From Actinomycetes bacterium (GTDB lineage Bacteria > Actinomycetota > Acidimicrobiia > Acidimicrobiales > RAAP-2): 64,000 bases of DNA. The translations under genes were made by a program, and so were the position numbers. The stretch covers positions 62,001 through 126,000 of the forward strand of contig JAJZDI010000009.1 of the NCBI GenBank assembly GCA_021806045.1, read 5' to 3'. A model generated the notes under the pieces. The model had not been told where the DNA came from. It did not search any database and saw nothing but the letters and a program-made list of their open reading frames with translations. This document shows positions 57,480-64,000 of the stretch, piece after piece (positions within the stretch are counted from its first letter, which is position 1; each line of letters begins with the position of its first letter).

Positions 57480-58436
57480 GTGAGCGAGACCCAGCCCCCG
57501 GCGCAGGGCCCGTACCCGCCGCCGCAGAGCCCCACCGAGCCATCGCCGGTGCCGCCAGGGCCACCTCCCGACGTGTCGGGCCCGCCAGCGGGCGGCTACC
57601 CGCCCCCTGGTTCCTACCCGCCGCCCGGGGGTGCCTACCCGCCGCCAGCGGGCGGCTACCCGCCCCCTGGCTCCTACCCGCCGCCCGGGGGTGCCTACCC
57701 GCCCCCGGGCTCCTACCCGCCCCCGGGCTCTTACCCGCCCCTCGGCTACCCGGGCTCCGGCTACGGGCCGGAGCGGACGAGCGGCATGGCCATCGCCTCC
57801 CTGGTGCTGGCCGTGCTGTGGATCGGTGGGCTCGGCTCGCTCCTCGGGCTGATCTTCGGGATCGTGGCGCTGAACAAGATCTCGAAGGCCCAGGGTCGGC
57901 TGGGCGGCAAGGGGATCTCCATCGCCGGCACCGTCATCGGAGCGCTCGGGGTCCTCGCCACCGCAGCACTGATCGCCGTGAGCGTGGTGGTGGTGCAGAA
58001 CGTGGATCGCCACCTGACGGTTCCGCTGGGATCGGTCGTGCAGCTCAACTCGAGCCTGAACGGCGGTCTGTCGTCGATCGTGGCCACCTCCGTCCAGGTC
58101 GTGCCCTCCGCCCCGTTCGTCCCCGGCCCAGGGCTGGGCCAGCAGTACGTGGCTGCCTACGTCCGGGCGTGCGGCGCGTCGGCCTCCGGGTCGAGCATCC
58201 TGCTCCGTTCCAGCCTGAGCCTGCACTCGTCCGACGGCTCGACCACCTCACCCGCGCTGGTCGACGCCCGCACACCCGCCATCAGCGGATCCGCCACCGT
58301 GCCGTCCAACGGCTGCATCCAGGGGTGGGTGACCTTCTCCACCCCGGCGGGGACCACGCCCACCAGCATTGAGTTCTCGTGGTTCTTCCTGGCCCACGTG
58401 ACGTGGACGATCCCGGCCGGGAGTACGTCGGGCTGA
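57480..58436 (+). CDS. DUF4190-type membrane protein with Pro/Gly/Tyr repeat N-terminus
   Basis: About 318 residues from GTG 57480. The N-terminal 95 residues are low-complexity repeats of PPPGSYPPPGGAYPPP, typical of cytoplasmic tails. The DUF4190 domain follows with two helices: SGMAIASLVLAVLWIGGLGS, and SIAGTVIGALGVLATAALIA, joined by the IFGIVALNKISKAQ turn. An outside domain of about 150 residues ends the protein, with a paired Cys. Start choice is uncertain (GTG 57462 and TTG 57475 are in frame). The function of DUF4190 proteins is unknown. Confidence 0.8.
   Translation: MSETQPPAQGPYPPPQSPTEPSPVPPGPPPDVSGPPAGGYPPPGSYPPPGGAYPPPAGGYPPPGSYPPPGGAYPPPGSYPPPGSYPPLGYPGSGYGPERTSGMAIASLVLAVLWIGGLGSLLGLIFGIVALNKISKAQGRLGGKGISIAGTVIGALGVLATAALIAVSVVVVQNVDRHLTVPLGSVVQLNSSLNGGLSSIVATSVQVVPSAPFVPGPGLGQQYVAAYVRACGASASGSSILLRSSLSLHSSDGSTTSPALVDARTPAISGSATVPSNGCIQGWVTFSTPAGTTPTSIEFSWFFLAHVTWTIPAGSTSG
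57582..57703 (+). repeat. 60-bp tandem duplication in the Pro/Gly/Tyr tail
   Basis: Bases 57582-57641 and 57642-57701 are identical except one position (TTC versus CTC near 57611/57671). Shorter CCGGGCTCCTACCCGCCC units continue after it. Encoding 20 residues per copy, it is a recent in-frame slippage product. Confidence 0.9.
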
Positions 58437-58489
58437 TCGCCGGGCGCCACTGGCCCCTGCAGCCCGCCGGCGGGGGCCGGGCACGTCCG

Positions 58490-58508
58490 CTGACCGGCCG
58501 GCGGTCAG
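58490..58508. terminator. hairpin between convergent genes
   Basis: CTGACCG-GCCGG-CGGTCAG gives a 7-bp stem and 5-base loop, between the DUF4190 gene and the convergent DCC gene. A second copy of GGCGGTCAGCCGCC follows. No T-tract. Confidence 0.4.
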
Positions 58509-58518
58509 CCGCCGGCGG

Positions 58519-58926
58519 TCAGCCGCCGCCGGTGGTGGTGCAGCGGGTGCTGCCGGGCAGGAGGTGGCGCCACCGGGCCACCGCTGCGTACAGGGGGATG
58601 GCCAGCCAGGCGATGGGCGGGACGGCGATGGCCCGCCCGGCCAGCCGGGGCCATCCGACAGCCGCCTGGAGGGCGTCGGCCACGGCCAGGTGACCTCCGC
58701 GGCGCGTGCCGTCCGGGTGGACCACCCAGGCGGCGGCGTCGGTGTCGGCCCGGGTGAGCCCGAGCTCGCCGAGGGCGCCATCGTCCAGCCGGTTGGCGGC
58801 GACGGGGACCACGGCCGTACCGGCCCGAGCGGTGATCCACCGGGCGGCGCGGGTGCAGATGCCGCAGTCGCCGTCGTAGAGGAGCAGGAGGGGACCGGTC
58901 GACGTGGCCCGCGGGCACGCGGTCAC
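58519..58926 (-). CDS. DCC-family (DUF393) thiol-disulfide protein
   Basis: 135 residues from GTG 58926. LLLLYDGDCGICTRAARWI carries the DxxCxxC motif (DGDCGIC) that names the family, on a thioredoxin-like fold. GGHLAVADALQAAVGWP and a partly hydrophobic C-terminus (AIAVPPIAWLAIPLYAAVARWR) follow. It probably does disulfide exchange; partners are unknown. Its start overlaps the stop of the DNA glycosylase by four bases (GTGA), so the pair is one translational unit. Confidence 0.85.
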   Translation of the reverse strand: MTACPRATSTGPLLLLYDGDCGICTRAARWITARAGTAVVPVAANRLDDGALGELGLTRADTDAAAWVVHPDGTRRGGHLAVADALQAAVGWPRLAGRAIAVPPIAWLAIPLYAAVARWRHLLPGSTRCTTTGGG

Positions 58927-59774
58927 GGCGCCAGCGCCCCAGTGGCCAGCGCCCCAGTGGCCAGCGCCCCGGTGGCCAGCGCCCCGGTGGCCAGCGCCCC
59001 GGCGGCCAGCTCGGATGCGGCGCGCAGGTGGCCGGCAAGTTCCTCCGGGCGGGCATGGGCGTTGGCCCCGCTGGTCGACGGCATGACGTACACGGGTCGG
59101 CCCGCGATCCCACCAGGCTGGGGTCCCGGACGGGCGCCCGGGTCGACGGCGGCACGCCACCCGGCGAGCCCGACGAAGCACACGGCGGTGGGCACCAACC
59201 ACGCCACCAGACGTTCGAGCCGGGCGATGCCGGACGCGTACTCACCGGCGGTGAGCTCGGAGGCCGAGCGGGTCGTCCGCTTGACCAGGTCGGTCATGCC
59301 CACGCCATCGGCGTCGAGGGCATGCCACGGGTCACGGTCGGCCGTGACGACGCCGGCGGCCAGCGCCGCGCTCCAGAAGCGGTTGGCCGGGTGGGCGAAG
59401 CCGACACCCGTGCTGGCTGCCAGGGGGCTCGGGTTGAGACCGCAGACGAGGAGCCGCATGGCTGGCGCCACCGTGTCGGCCAGGGAGTGCGCCCGGATGG
59501 CCCGGATGGCCCCACCCGGGAGTGGGTCGCCGACGGGCACGAACCCGGCTCCGACGACCACGTCACCGAGGGGGACGGGCGCCGAGGGCCCGAGGTCGGG
59601 CACGTCGACCTCGGCACCGACGGCCAGGCGGGCATGGAGCTCGGCCAACCGGCGGGGGAGTCCGGTGAAGTCGTGGGAGCCCACCTGGACCGGGACCTGG
59701 GCGGGGACGGGGGGCGACGAGGGCTCTCCGGTGGTCGGGCCGCCGTGGCCCGGTGCCCTGATCGTGGCGTCCAT
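58923..59774 (-). CDS. mug: Mug-type G:T/U mismatch-specific DNA glycosylase with repeat tail
   Basis: 283 residues. LLVCGLNPSPLAASTGVGFA holds the motif A GLNPS (112-116), and NRFWSAALAAGV and GMTDLVKRTTRSA are typical. VMPSTSGANAH (from 230) is motif B. These are the features of the MUG/TDG branch of uracil-DNA glycosylases, which excise U or T opposite G, or ethenocytosine. The N-terminal 100 residues are longer than E. coli Mug (168 residues). From about 258 to the end the protein is GALAT repeated, encoded by five 15-bp units. The tail abuts the start of the next gene, which is coupled by overlap. Confidence 0.85.
   Translation of the reverse strand: MDATIRAPGHGGPTTGEPSSPPVPAQVPVQVGSHDFTGLPRRLAELHARLAVGAEVDVPDLGPSAPVPLGDVVVGAGFVPVGDPLPGGAIRAIRAHSLADTVAPAMRLLVCGLNPSPLAASTGVGFAHPANRFWSAALAAGVVTADRDPWHALDADGVGMTDLVKRTTRSASELTAGEYASGIARLERLVAWLVPTAVCFVGLAGWRAAVDPGARPGPQPGGIAGRPVYVMPSTSGANAHARPEELAGHLRAASELAAGALATGALATGALATGALATGALAP
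58930..59004 (-). repeat. five 15-bp tandem repeats ending the mug gene
   Basis: GCCAGCGCCCCAGTG or a one- or two-base variant occurs five times in register (58930, 58945, 58960, 58975, 58990). Each encodes the pentapeptide TGALA in the gene's reading frame. It is a minisatellite, and its copy number is likely to vary between strains. Confidence 0.95.
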
Positions 59775-59836
59775 CGCACCTCGACGTTAGCGGCGGCCGC
59801 CGGCACCGGTCCCTGGCCGTCGCCTACCGTGCGAGC

Positions 59837-60712
59837 ATGCGCCTGATCACCTTCACCCATGGCAACGAGCGCCGCACCGGTGTGGTGGTGGCGGACGAGG
59901 TAGTCGATCTGACCGACCCGTCGGTCGGGCTCCCTGCCGATCTGGCTTCCCTCCTCGCTGCAGGGCCGGGGGCGATGGAGGCGGCGCGGAACGCTCCGGG
60001 AGGCCCGGCGCGACGGTTCGCCCTCGAGGCCGTGAAGCTGGAGGCGCCCGTACCCCGGCCGCCGTCGTTCCTCGCCATCGCCCGCAACTACCGGGCCCAC
60101 GCCGCCGAGCTGGGGTCCGAGCCCCCGGCGGAGCAGCAGTGGTTCTCCAAGCAGCCGACGTGCGTCATCGGGACCGGCGCGCCGATCTGGGTCCCGCGGG
60201 TGTCGGACCAGGTGGACTACGAGGGCGAGCTGGCCATGGTGATCGGTACCAGGTGCCGCCATGTGCCGGTCGAGCGGGCCCTCGAGGTGGTGGCCGGGTT
60301 CACCGTCGTGAACGACGTGAGCGTGCGCGACTGGCAGTGGCGCTCGCCGACCATGATGCTCGGGAAGGGGTTCGACACCCACGGGCCGATGGGCCCGTGG
60401 GTGGTCACGGGGGACGAGCTGGGCGATCCCCAGGATCTGACCCTCACGACGCGGGTCAACGGCGAGGTGCGCCAGCACGCGTCGACGGCCGACATGGTGC
60501 ACGGGTGCGCGGCGATGATCGCCCACCTGTCCGAGGCGTTCACGCTGGTGCCGGGGATGGTGCTGTCCACCGGCACGCCGGCGGGTGTGGCCATGGGGGA
60601 GGCCCAGCCCCGCTGGTTGCGTGCCGGCGATCGTGTCGAGGTCGAGATCGAGGGGATCGGCGTGCTCGAGAACCCGGTCGTCGGCGAGCCGCCGGGAGCG
60701 ATGGCGCCGTGA
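59837..60712 (+). CDS. fumarylacetoacetate hydrolase family protein
   Basis: 291 residues. The FAH fold: FLAIARNYRAHAAELG, then DYEGELAMVIGTRCRHV with metal-ligand Glu residues. VAGFTVVNDVSVRDWQWRS, GKGFDTHGPMGPW (metal-ligand Asp) and STGTPAGVAMG are canonical. Members hydrolyse or decarboxylate beta-diketo acids, such as acylpyruvate or 2-hydroxyhepta-2,4-diene-1,7-dioate. The partner genes nearby give no pathway. Its stop overlaps the ArfB start by GTGA at 60709. Confidence 0.92.
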   Translation: MRLITFTHGNERRTGVVVADEVVDLTDPSVGLPADLASLLAAGPGAMEAARNAPGGPARRFALEAVKLEAPVPRPPSFLAIARNYRAHAAELGSEPPAEQQWFSKQPTCVIGTGAPIWVPRVSDQVDYEGELAMVIGTRCRHVPVERALEVVAGFTVVNDVSVRDWQWRSPTMMLGKGFDTHGPMGPWVVTGDELGDPQDLTLTTRVNGEVRQHASTADMVHGCAAMIAHLSEAFTLVPGMVLSTGTPAGVAMGEAQPRWLRAGDRVEVEIEGIGVLENPVVGEPPGAMAP

Positions 60713-61134
60713 CGGGCGACGGGGCGGACGTCGTCCGGGTCACGCCCACGCTCTCCATCCCCCGGGCCGAGCTCAGGTTCCGCTTCGGTCCGTCGGGCGG
60801 GCCGGGCGGACAGCACGCCAACCGTGCCTCGACCCGGGTCGAGCTCCGTTTCGACGTGGCGACGTCGCCCAGTCTCGGTCCCCGCCAGCGAGCACGGCTG
60901 GTCGAGCGGGTGGGGCCGGAGGTGCGCGTGGTGGTCGACGAGGAGCGGTCCCAGGCCCGGAACCGGGCCATCGCGGTGGAGCGGCTGGCCGAGCGCTTGG
61001 CCGGCGGGCTGCGGGTCGAGCGACCCCGGCGCCCAACCGTGCCCGGGCGGGCGGCGAAGGAACGGCGGCTGACCGAGAAGCGCCTCCGGTCCGAGCGCAA
61101 GCGGGAGCGCCGGGCCGGGCCGGACGAGGGCTGA
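60709..61134 (+). CDS. arfB: ArfB/ICT1-type peptidyl-tRNA hydrolase (ribosome rescue)
   Basis: 141 residues from GTG 60709. The release-factor catalytic motif GGQ is in SGGPGGQHANRASTRVELRF. The C-terminal tail is highly basic (RRPTVPGRAAKERRLTEKRLRSERKRERR), the region that enters the empty mRNA channel of stalled ribosomes. Together these identify ArfB, which frees peptides from ribosomes lacking a stop codon. It is coupled to the FAH gene by overlap, with no obvious functional link. Confidence 0.9.
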   Translation: MTGDGADVVRVTPTLSIPRAELRFRFGPSGGPGGQHANRASTRVELRFDVATSPSLGPRQRARLVERVGPEVRVVVDEERSQARNRAIAVERLAERLAGGLRVERPRRPTVPGRAAKERRLTEKRLRSERKRERRAGPDEG

Positions 61135-61142
61135 GCGGGCGG

Positions 61143-62012
61143 TCAGCCGGCTCGACGCCGGGGGCGCCGTGCCGCCCAGGCACGGTCCAGGAAGGCCGAG
61201 ATCTCACCGGTCAGGCGCTCCGGGCGGAAGCGGAGCTCGAGCACCGACGTCGCCTCGACCAGGGTGGCGTCGGGAAGGCGGCGGGACAGCTGCTCGGCGT
61301 CGGCGAAGGGGTGGACCCGGTCGACGCGGTGGCCGATGACCAGCGCCGGCATGGTCATGGCCCGGCGTTCGGCCACCGTGGGGGCGATGGGCCCGGCCAG
61401 GATCCCGTGCAGGACGGCGGCGGTCTCGACCGGGTCGTTGGCCAGCGAGTTGATCACGCTGTCGAGGGGGCCGATGCCGGAGCGTGGCAGGCGGCGTACG
61501 AGCTGGGCCGCCACCCGGACGGCGGAGCGGGCGAAGTGCACGGCCAGCAGCATGGGCACGAACGTCACGGCTGCGGCAGGTACGGCCCATTCGAGTACGG
61601 GCATCTCGACGACGAGGCCCTGGACCCGTTCGGGTGCCCGGGCTGCCACCATCAGGCCCACGTTCGCCCCCAGCGACACACCGCCGACGACGGCCCGGTC
61701 GATGTCAAGGTGGTCGAGCAGGGCCACGACGTGGCCCGCGTAGCTGTCCATGCGGTGGGCGGAGGCCTGGCGGGGTTTGGCCGAGCGACCGTGGCCGGGG
61801 AGGTCGAGGAGGACGACGCGGTTGCCGGCGGCGGCCAGGTCGACGGCCAAGCGGCGGTTCATGTTGGCGTCGAGGAGGATCCCGTGGAGGAACACCAGGA
61901 CCCGGTCACCCGTGCCGTGGACCTCGTAGGCGAGCTCGGTGTCGCCGTCGACGAACGTACCCACTTCGTAGGGGGGCGCCGCAGCCGGCCCCCTCAGACC
62001 CCGTTCACTCAT
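61143..62012 (-). CDS. alpha/beta hydrolase
   Basis: 289 residues from ATG 62012. ELAYEVHGTGDRVLVFLHGIL with the oxyanion HG, then LLDLPGHGRSAKP and VVGGVSLGANVGL. The nucleophile elbow is GVSLG. The acid and His lie in the C-terminal third (VIGHRVDRVHPF; the usual GxxD reads GHRVD). A hydrophobic cap segment spans about 145-190. Broad esterase, lactonase or haloperoxidase-like activity possible. It overlaps the end of the nitrilase-family gene by 8 bp and so shares its operon. Confidence 0.88.
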   Translation of the reverse strand: MSERGLRGPAAAPPYEVGTFVDGDTELAYEVHGTGDRVLVFLHGILLDANMNRRLAVDLAAAGNRVVLLDLPGHGRSAKPRQASAHRMDSYAGHVVALLDHLDIDRAVVGGVSLGANVGLMVAARAPERVQGLVVEMPVLEWAVPAAAVTFVPMLLAVHFARSAVRVAAQLVRRLPRSGIGPLDSVINSLANDPVETAAVLHGILAGPIAPTVAERRAMTMPALVIGHRVDRVHPFADAEQLSRRLPDATLVEATSVLELRFRPERLTGEISAFLDRAWAARRPRRRAG

Positions 62013-62835
62013 CACTCCTACGGTAGACGGCCGGACGGCGGGCTGTGAGCACCGGTAGCGACGTCCGTGCCTCGGCCGGCACGGATGCGTCGAGGTCGGC
62101 GGCGATGAAGCCGGCACCGGGCCCAGCCTCGGCCAGGACCCGGCCCCACGGGTCGACGATCATCGAGTGGCCGTGGCAGGCCGGCATGCCAGGAGGGAGC
62201 CGGCCCTCCTGGTCGGCGGCCACGACGAAGCACTGGGCGTCGATGGCCCGGGCCCGCACCAGCGTCTCCCAGTGGGCCGGCCCCGTGACCGCCGTGAACG
62301 CGGACGGCACGGCCACCACACCGGCGCCTCGGAGGGCCAAGGCCAGGAACAGCTCGGGGAAGCGCAGGTCGAAGCAGATGGCCAGCCCCAGGTGCCACTG
62401 GGCGCCTCCGACCGTGCCCAGGGCGACGGTGGTGACCTCCTCGCCCGGCTCGGTGGCATCCGACTCTCGCACGCCGGCCACCGGGGCGTCGAAGAGGTGG
62501 ACCTTGCGGTAGGCGGCCGCCAGCCGGCCGTCGGGACCGGCCACGACGCACGTGTTGGCCGGCCGCGCCCTGTCGGGGATGCGTTCGGGGAACGTGCCGG
62601 CGACCAGCCAGATCCCGTGGCTCCGGGCGAGCCCGGACGCCCACGTGGCGAAGGTGCCCTCCAGCGGCTCGGCCGCCGCCGCCAGCACCTCCGGTCCGCC
62701 GGCCACGGCGACGTGCTCGGGGAGGACGACCAGGTCGGCGCCATCGGCGGCGGCAGCGCCGACGAGCTCGGCTGCGTGGTCGAGGTTGGCGTTCCTGTCG
62801 GCGGTGGCTCGGAGCTGGACGGCGGCGGCGCGCAC
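62005..62835 (-). CDS. carbon-nitrogen hydrolase (nitrilase superfamily)
   Basis: 276 residues from GTG 62835; GTG 62862 is also possible but adds residues outside the homologous region. The catalytic triad is visible: Glu in LVVLPEHV, Lys in AYRKVHLFD, Cys in AICFDLRFPELF. WETLVRARAIDAQCFVVAADQ and HGHSMIVDPWGRVLAEAG are typical of the Nit1/Nit2 (omega-amidase and deaminated glutathione amidase) branch. It cleaves C-N bonds of amides. It is the first gene of a two-gene leftward operon with the hydrolase and is divergent from the hydrolase at the window edge. Confidence 0.92.
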   Translation of the reverse strand: MRAAAVQLRATADRNANLDHAAELVGAAAADGADLVVLPEHVAVAGGPEVLAAAAEPLEGTFATWASGLARSHGIWLVAGTFPERIPDRARPANTCVVAGPDGRLAAAYRKVHLFDAPVAGVRESDATEPGEEVTTVALGTVGGAQWHLGLAICFDLRFPELFLALALRGAGVVAVPSAFTAVTGPAHWETLVRARAIDAQCFVVAADQEGRLPPGMPACHGHSMIVDPWGRVLAEAGPGAGFIAADLDASVPAEARTSLPVLTARRPAVYRRSDE

Positions 62836-62913
62836 CCTCCCAGGGTAGGGGACGTCCGGCACCGGGGACCGTCCAGGACTGGACCGTTGCCCTCTGGTCG
62901 ACCACACTGCGGC

Positions 62914-64000
62914 GTGGCCTTCGACGACTCGCCCATCGTCCGGAACGCGACCCCGATCGAGGGGTTCCGGGACGCGGAGTTCGACTACCAGCTGGTGCGG
63001 GCGCTCGGCGTCGCCGCCTATGGGGGGTCCACCGTGGGGGAGTGCCTGGCGGCGGCGGCGGAGATCGCCGACGGCAGCCCGCGGAGCTGGTCCCGGGCGT
63101 TCGGGACGCTGGCCGGACGGGTGGAGGAGGAGGGGCGGGCGTGCCTGGCCGGCGGCCACCACGTCAGCGGGCGGGACCACCTGCTCCGGGCGTCCACCTA
63201 CTACCGGACGGCCGAGTACTACACGCCGGGCGCCGACGGCGCCCACTTCGGGGACCGGTCGCGGGCATGCTTCGTCGACGCGGCGGCGCACGTCGTCCCG
63301 CCCGTAGAGGTGGTGGAGATCCCCTTCGAGACAGGTGCGCTGCCCGGCTACCTGGTGGCGTCGGGTGCGTCCGGGGCTCCCACCCTGGTGGCGATGGGCG
63401 GGTTCGATTCGAGCGCCGAGGAGCTCTACTTCCACTACGCCGTGCCCGGTGCCGAGCGGGGGTGGAACGTCCTCGTGGTCGACGGCCCCGGCCAGCCGGG
63501 GTGTCTGCGACGGTATCCCGACCTCACCTTCCGCCCCGACTACGAGGAGCCCGTCGGCGCCGTGCTCGACCACCTGGCCGGCCGGGACGGGATCGACCGT
63601 GACCGGATCGCCCTGGTCGGGCAGAGCTTCGGCGGCTACTTCGCCGCCCGGGCCGCAGCTGCCCACCCGGTGGCCGCCCTGGTCGTCGATCCGCCGGTGG
63701 TCGACCTGCGGCGCTACATGGAGGCCTGGGTCGGACCGGAGGTCTTCCACATGGCCAACGACGTCCGCCCGGAGGATGTCGCCGGCGTCCCCGAGGACCT
63801 GATGCCCCGGCAGATGCAGTGGGGCATCGAAGCCATCTGCCGGCGGTTCGGCGTGGCGTCGTTCCACGGGTGGCGCGACGCGCTCAGTGCCTACGTGCTG
63901 GGCGACGCCGCCTCACGGATCGCCTGTCCCGTGCTCGCCCTGGTGGGGGAGCGGGAGGGGCCCGAGCCCCTGGCGCAGTTCCAGGCGTTCGTGGACGCGC
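62914..64000 (+). CDS. alpha/beta hydrolase (partial, runs off right edge)
   Basis: At least 362 residues from GTG 62914, still open at the window end. N-terminal region ATPIEGFRDAEFDYQLVRALG; helical segment RDHLLRASTYYRTAEYY. The hydrolase core has VEIPFETGALPGYLVASG, MGGFDSSAEELYF, VLVVDGPGQPGCL and the elbow GQSFGGYFAAR with nucleophile Ser. This layout, an N-terminal helical domain then the hydrolase, matches the dihydropseudooxynicotine-hydrolase/DUF1100-like branch. The His of the triad is probably beyond the edge. Substrate unknown. Confidence 0.85.
   Translation, partial: MAFDDSPIVRNATPIEGFRDAEFDYQLVRALGVAAYGGSTVGECLAAAAEIADGSPRSWSRAFGTLAGRVEEEGRACLAGGHHVSGRDHLLRASTYYRTAEYYTPGADGAHFGDRSRACFVDAAAHVVPPVEVVEIPFETGALPGYLVASGASGAPTLVAMGGFDSSAEELYFHYAVPGAERGWNVLVVDGPGQPGCLRRYPDLTFRPDYEEPVGAVLDHLAGRDGIDRDRIALVGQSFGGYFAARAAAAHPVAALVVDPPVVDLRRYMEAWVGPEVFHMANDVRPEDVAGVPEDLMPRQMQWGIEAICRRFGVASFHGWRDALSAYVLGDAASRIACPVLALVGEREGPEPLAQFQAFVDA

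Noticed and set aside
58930-59004. CRISPR or regulatory array
   Set aside because: The units are contiguous, 15 bp, in frame and coding.

Overview
This is a chromosomal window from a very GC-rich actinobacterium, most likely a member of the Acidimicrobiia. The evidence is indirect: pervasive G/C third positions and GTG starts, a B12-dependent class II ribonucleotide reductase with an NrdR box, two wax-ester/diacylglycerol acyltransferases, a PimB-like mannosyltransferase followed by a TB16.3-like START protein, F420-type luciferase-like enzymes, DinB/mycothiol-type proteins, and two secreted proteins built from the 42-residue GGGYWLVASDGG repeats that are common in that class. No 16S gene or other strong marker is present, so the assignment is an inference.

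Layout. 1-9 kb: fragment of an upstream gene, SnoaL-like protein, AttH-like protein, aldehyde dehydrogenase plus MFS transporter, a large OafA/SGNH acyltransferase, two coupled small genes, and an inositol-monophosphatase-like gene whose 3' end overlaps a tRNA-Val(TAC) gene. 9.0-11.7 kb: a 2.7-kb island starting at that tRNA. It holds a truncated SDR, a possible IS481-type scrap and an intact AbiEi/AbiEii system with a twin-palindrome operator. It is closed by a second copy of the tRNA 3' end inside a degenerate tRNA-Val(CAC)-like remnant. 11.7-17.2 kb: divergent MarR regulator and 14-TM drug exporter, then two SDRs and a DapB-like dehydrogenase. 17.3-21.5 kb: the two secreted repeat proteins. 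21.6-28.3 kb: DUF3565 protein, acidic protein, soluble histidine kinase with a switch-like leader, phosphodiester glycosidase, two WS/DGAT genes and a small zinc-ribbon-like protein.

28.3-38 kb: queG-pimB' (overlapping), START protein, LLM oxidoreductase, alanine-type aminotransferase, TetR, acetoacetate-decarboxylase-like gene, plsC, ACT protein and glpK. These suggest envelope phospholipid and glycerol metabolism. 38-41.2 kb: nrdJ with promoter and NrdR box. 41-47 kb: an amidase_3 protein lacking a zinc ligand, lipoproteins, a broken Asp-box lipoprotein gene and a CocE-like hydrolase. 47-56 kb: acyl-CoA synthetase, an orphan NarG/type II DMSO-reductase-like molybdoenzyme, succinate-semialdehyde-type dehydrogenase, DUF4031 protein, SCP-x-type thiolase and FrnE-like DsbA. 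56-64 kb: a miniaturised monooxygenase gene coupled to an SDR, DUF4190 protein, DCC thioredoxin-like and Mug-type DNA glycosylase genes, FAH-family hydrolase coupled to ArfB, an alpha/beta hydrolase overlapping a nitrilase, and a hydrolase running off the right edge.

The most unusual items are the tRNA-bounded abiE island with its operator, the paired six-unit repeat proteins, the alternative-hairpin leader of the histidine kinase, the doubly broken Asp-box gene, the internally deleted monooxygenase and the pentapeptide minisatellite ending the Mug gene. No CRISPR array, rRNA, intact transposon or prophage was seen.
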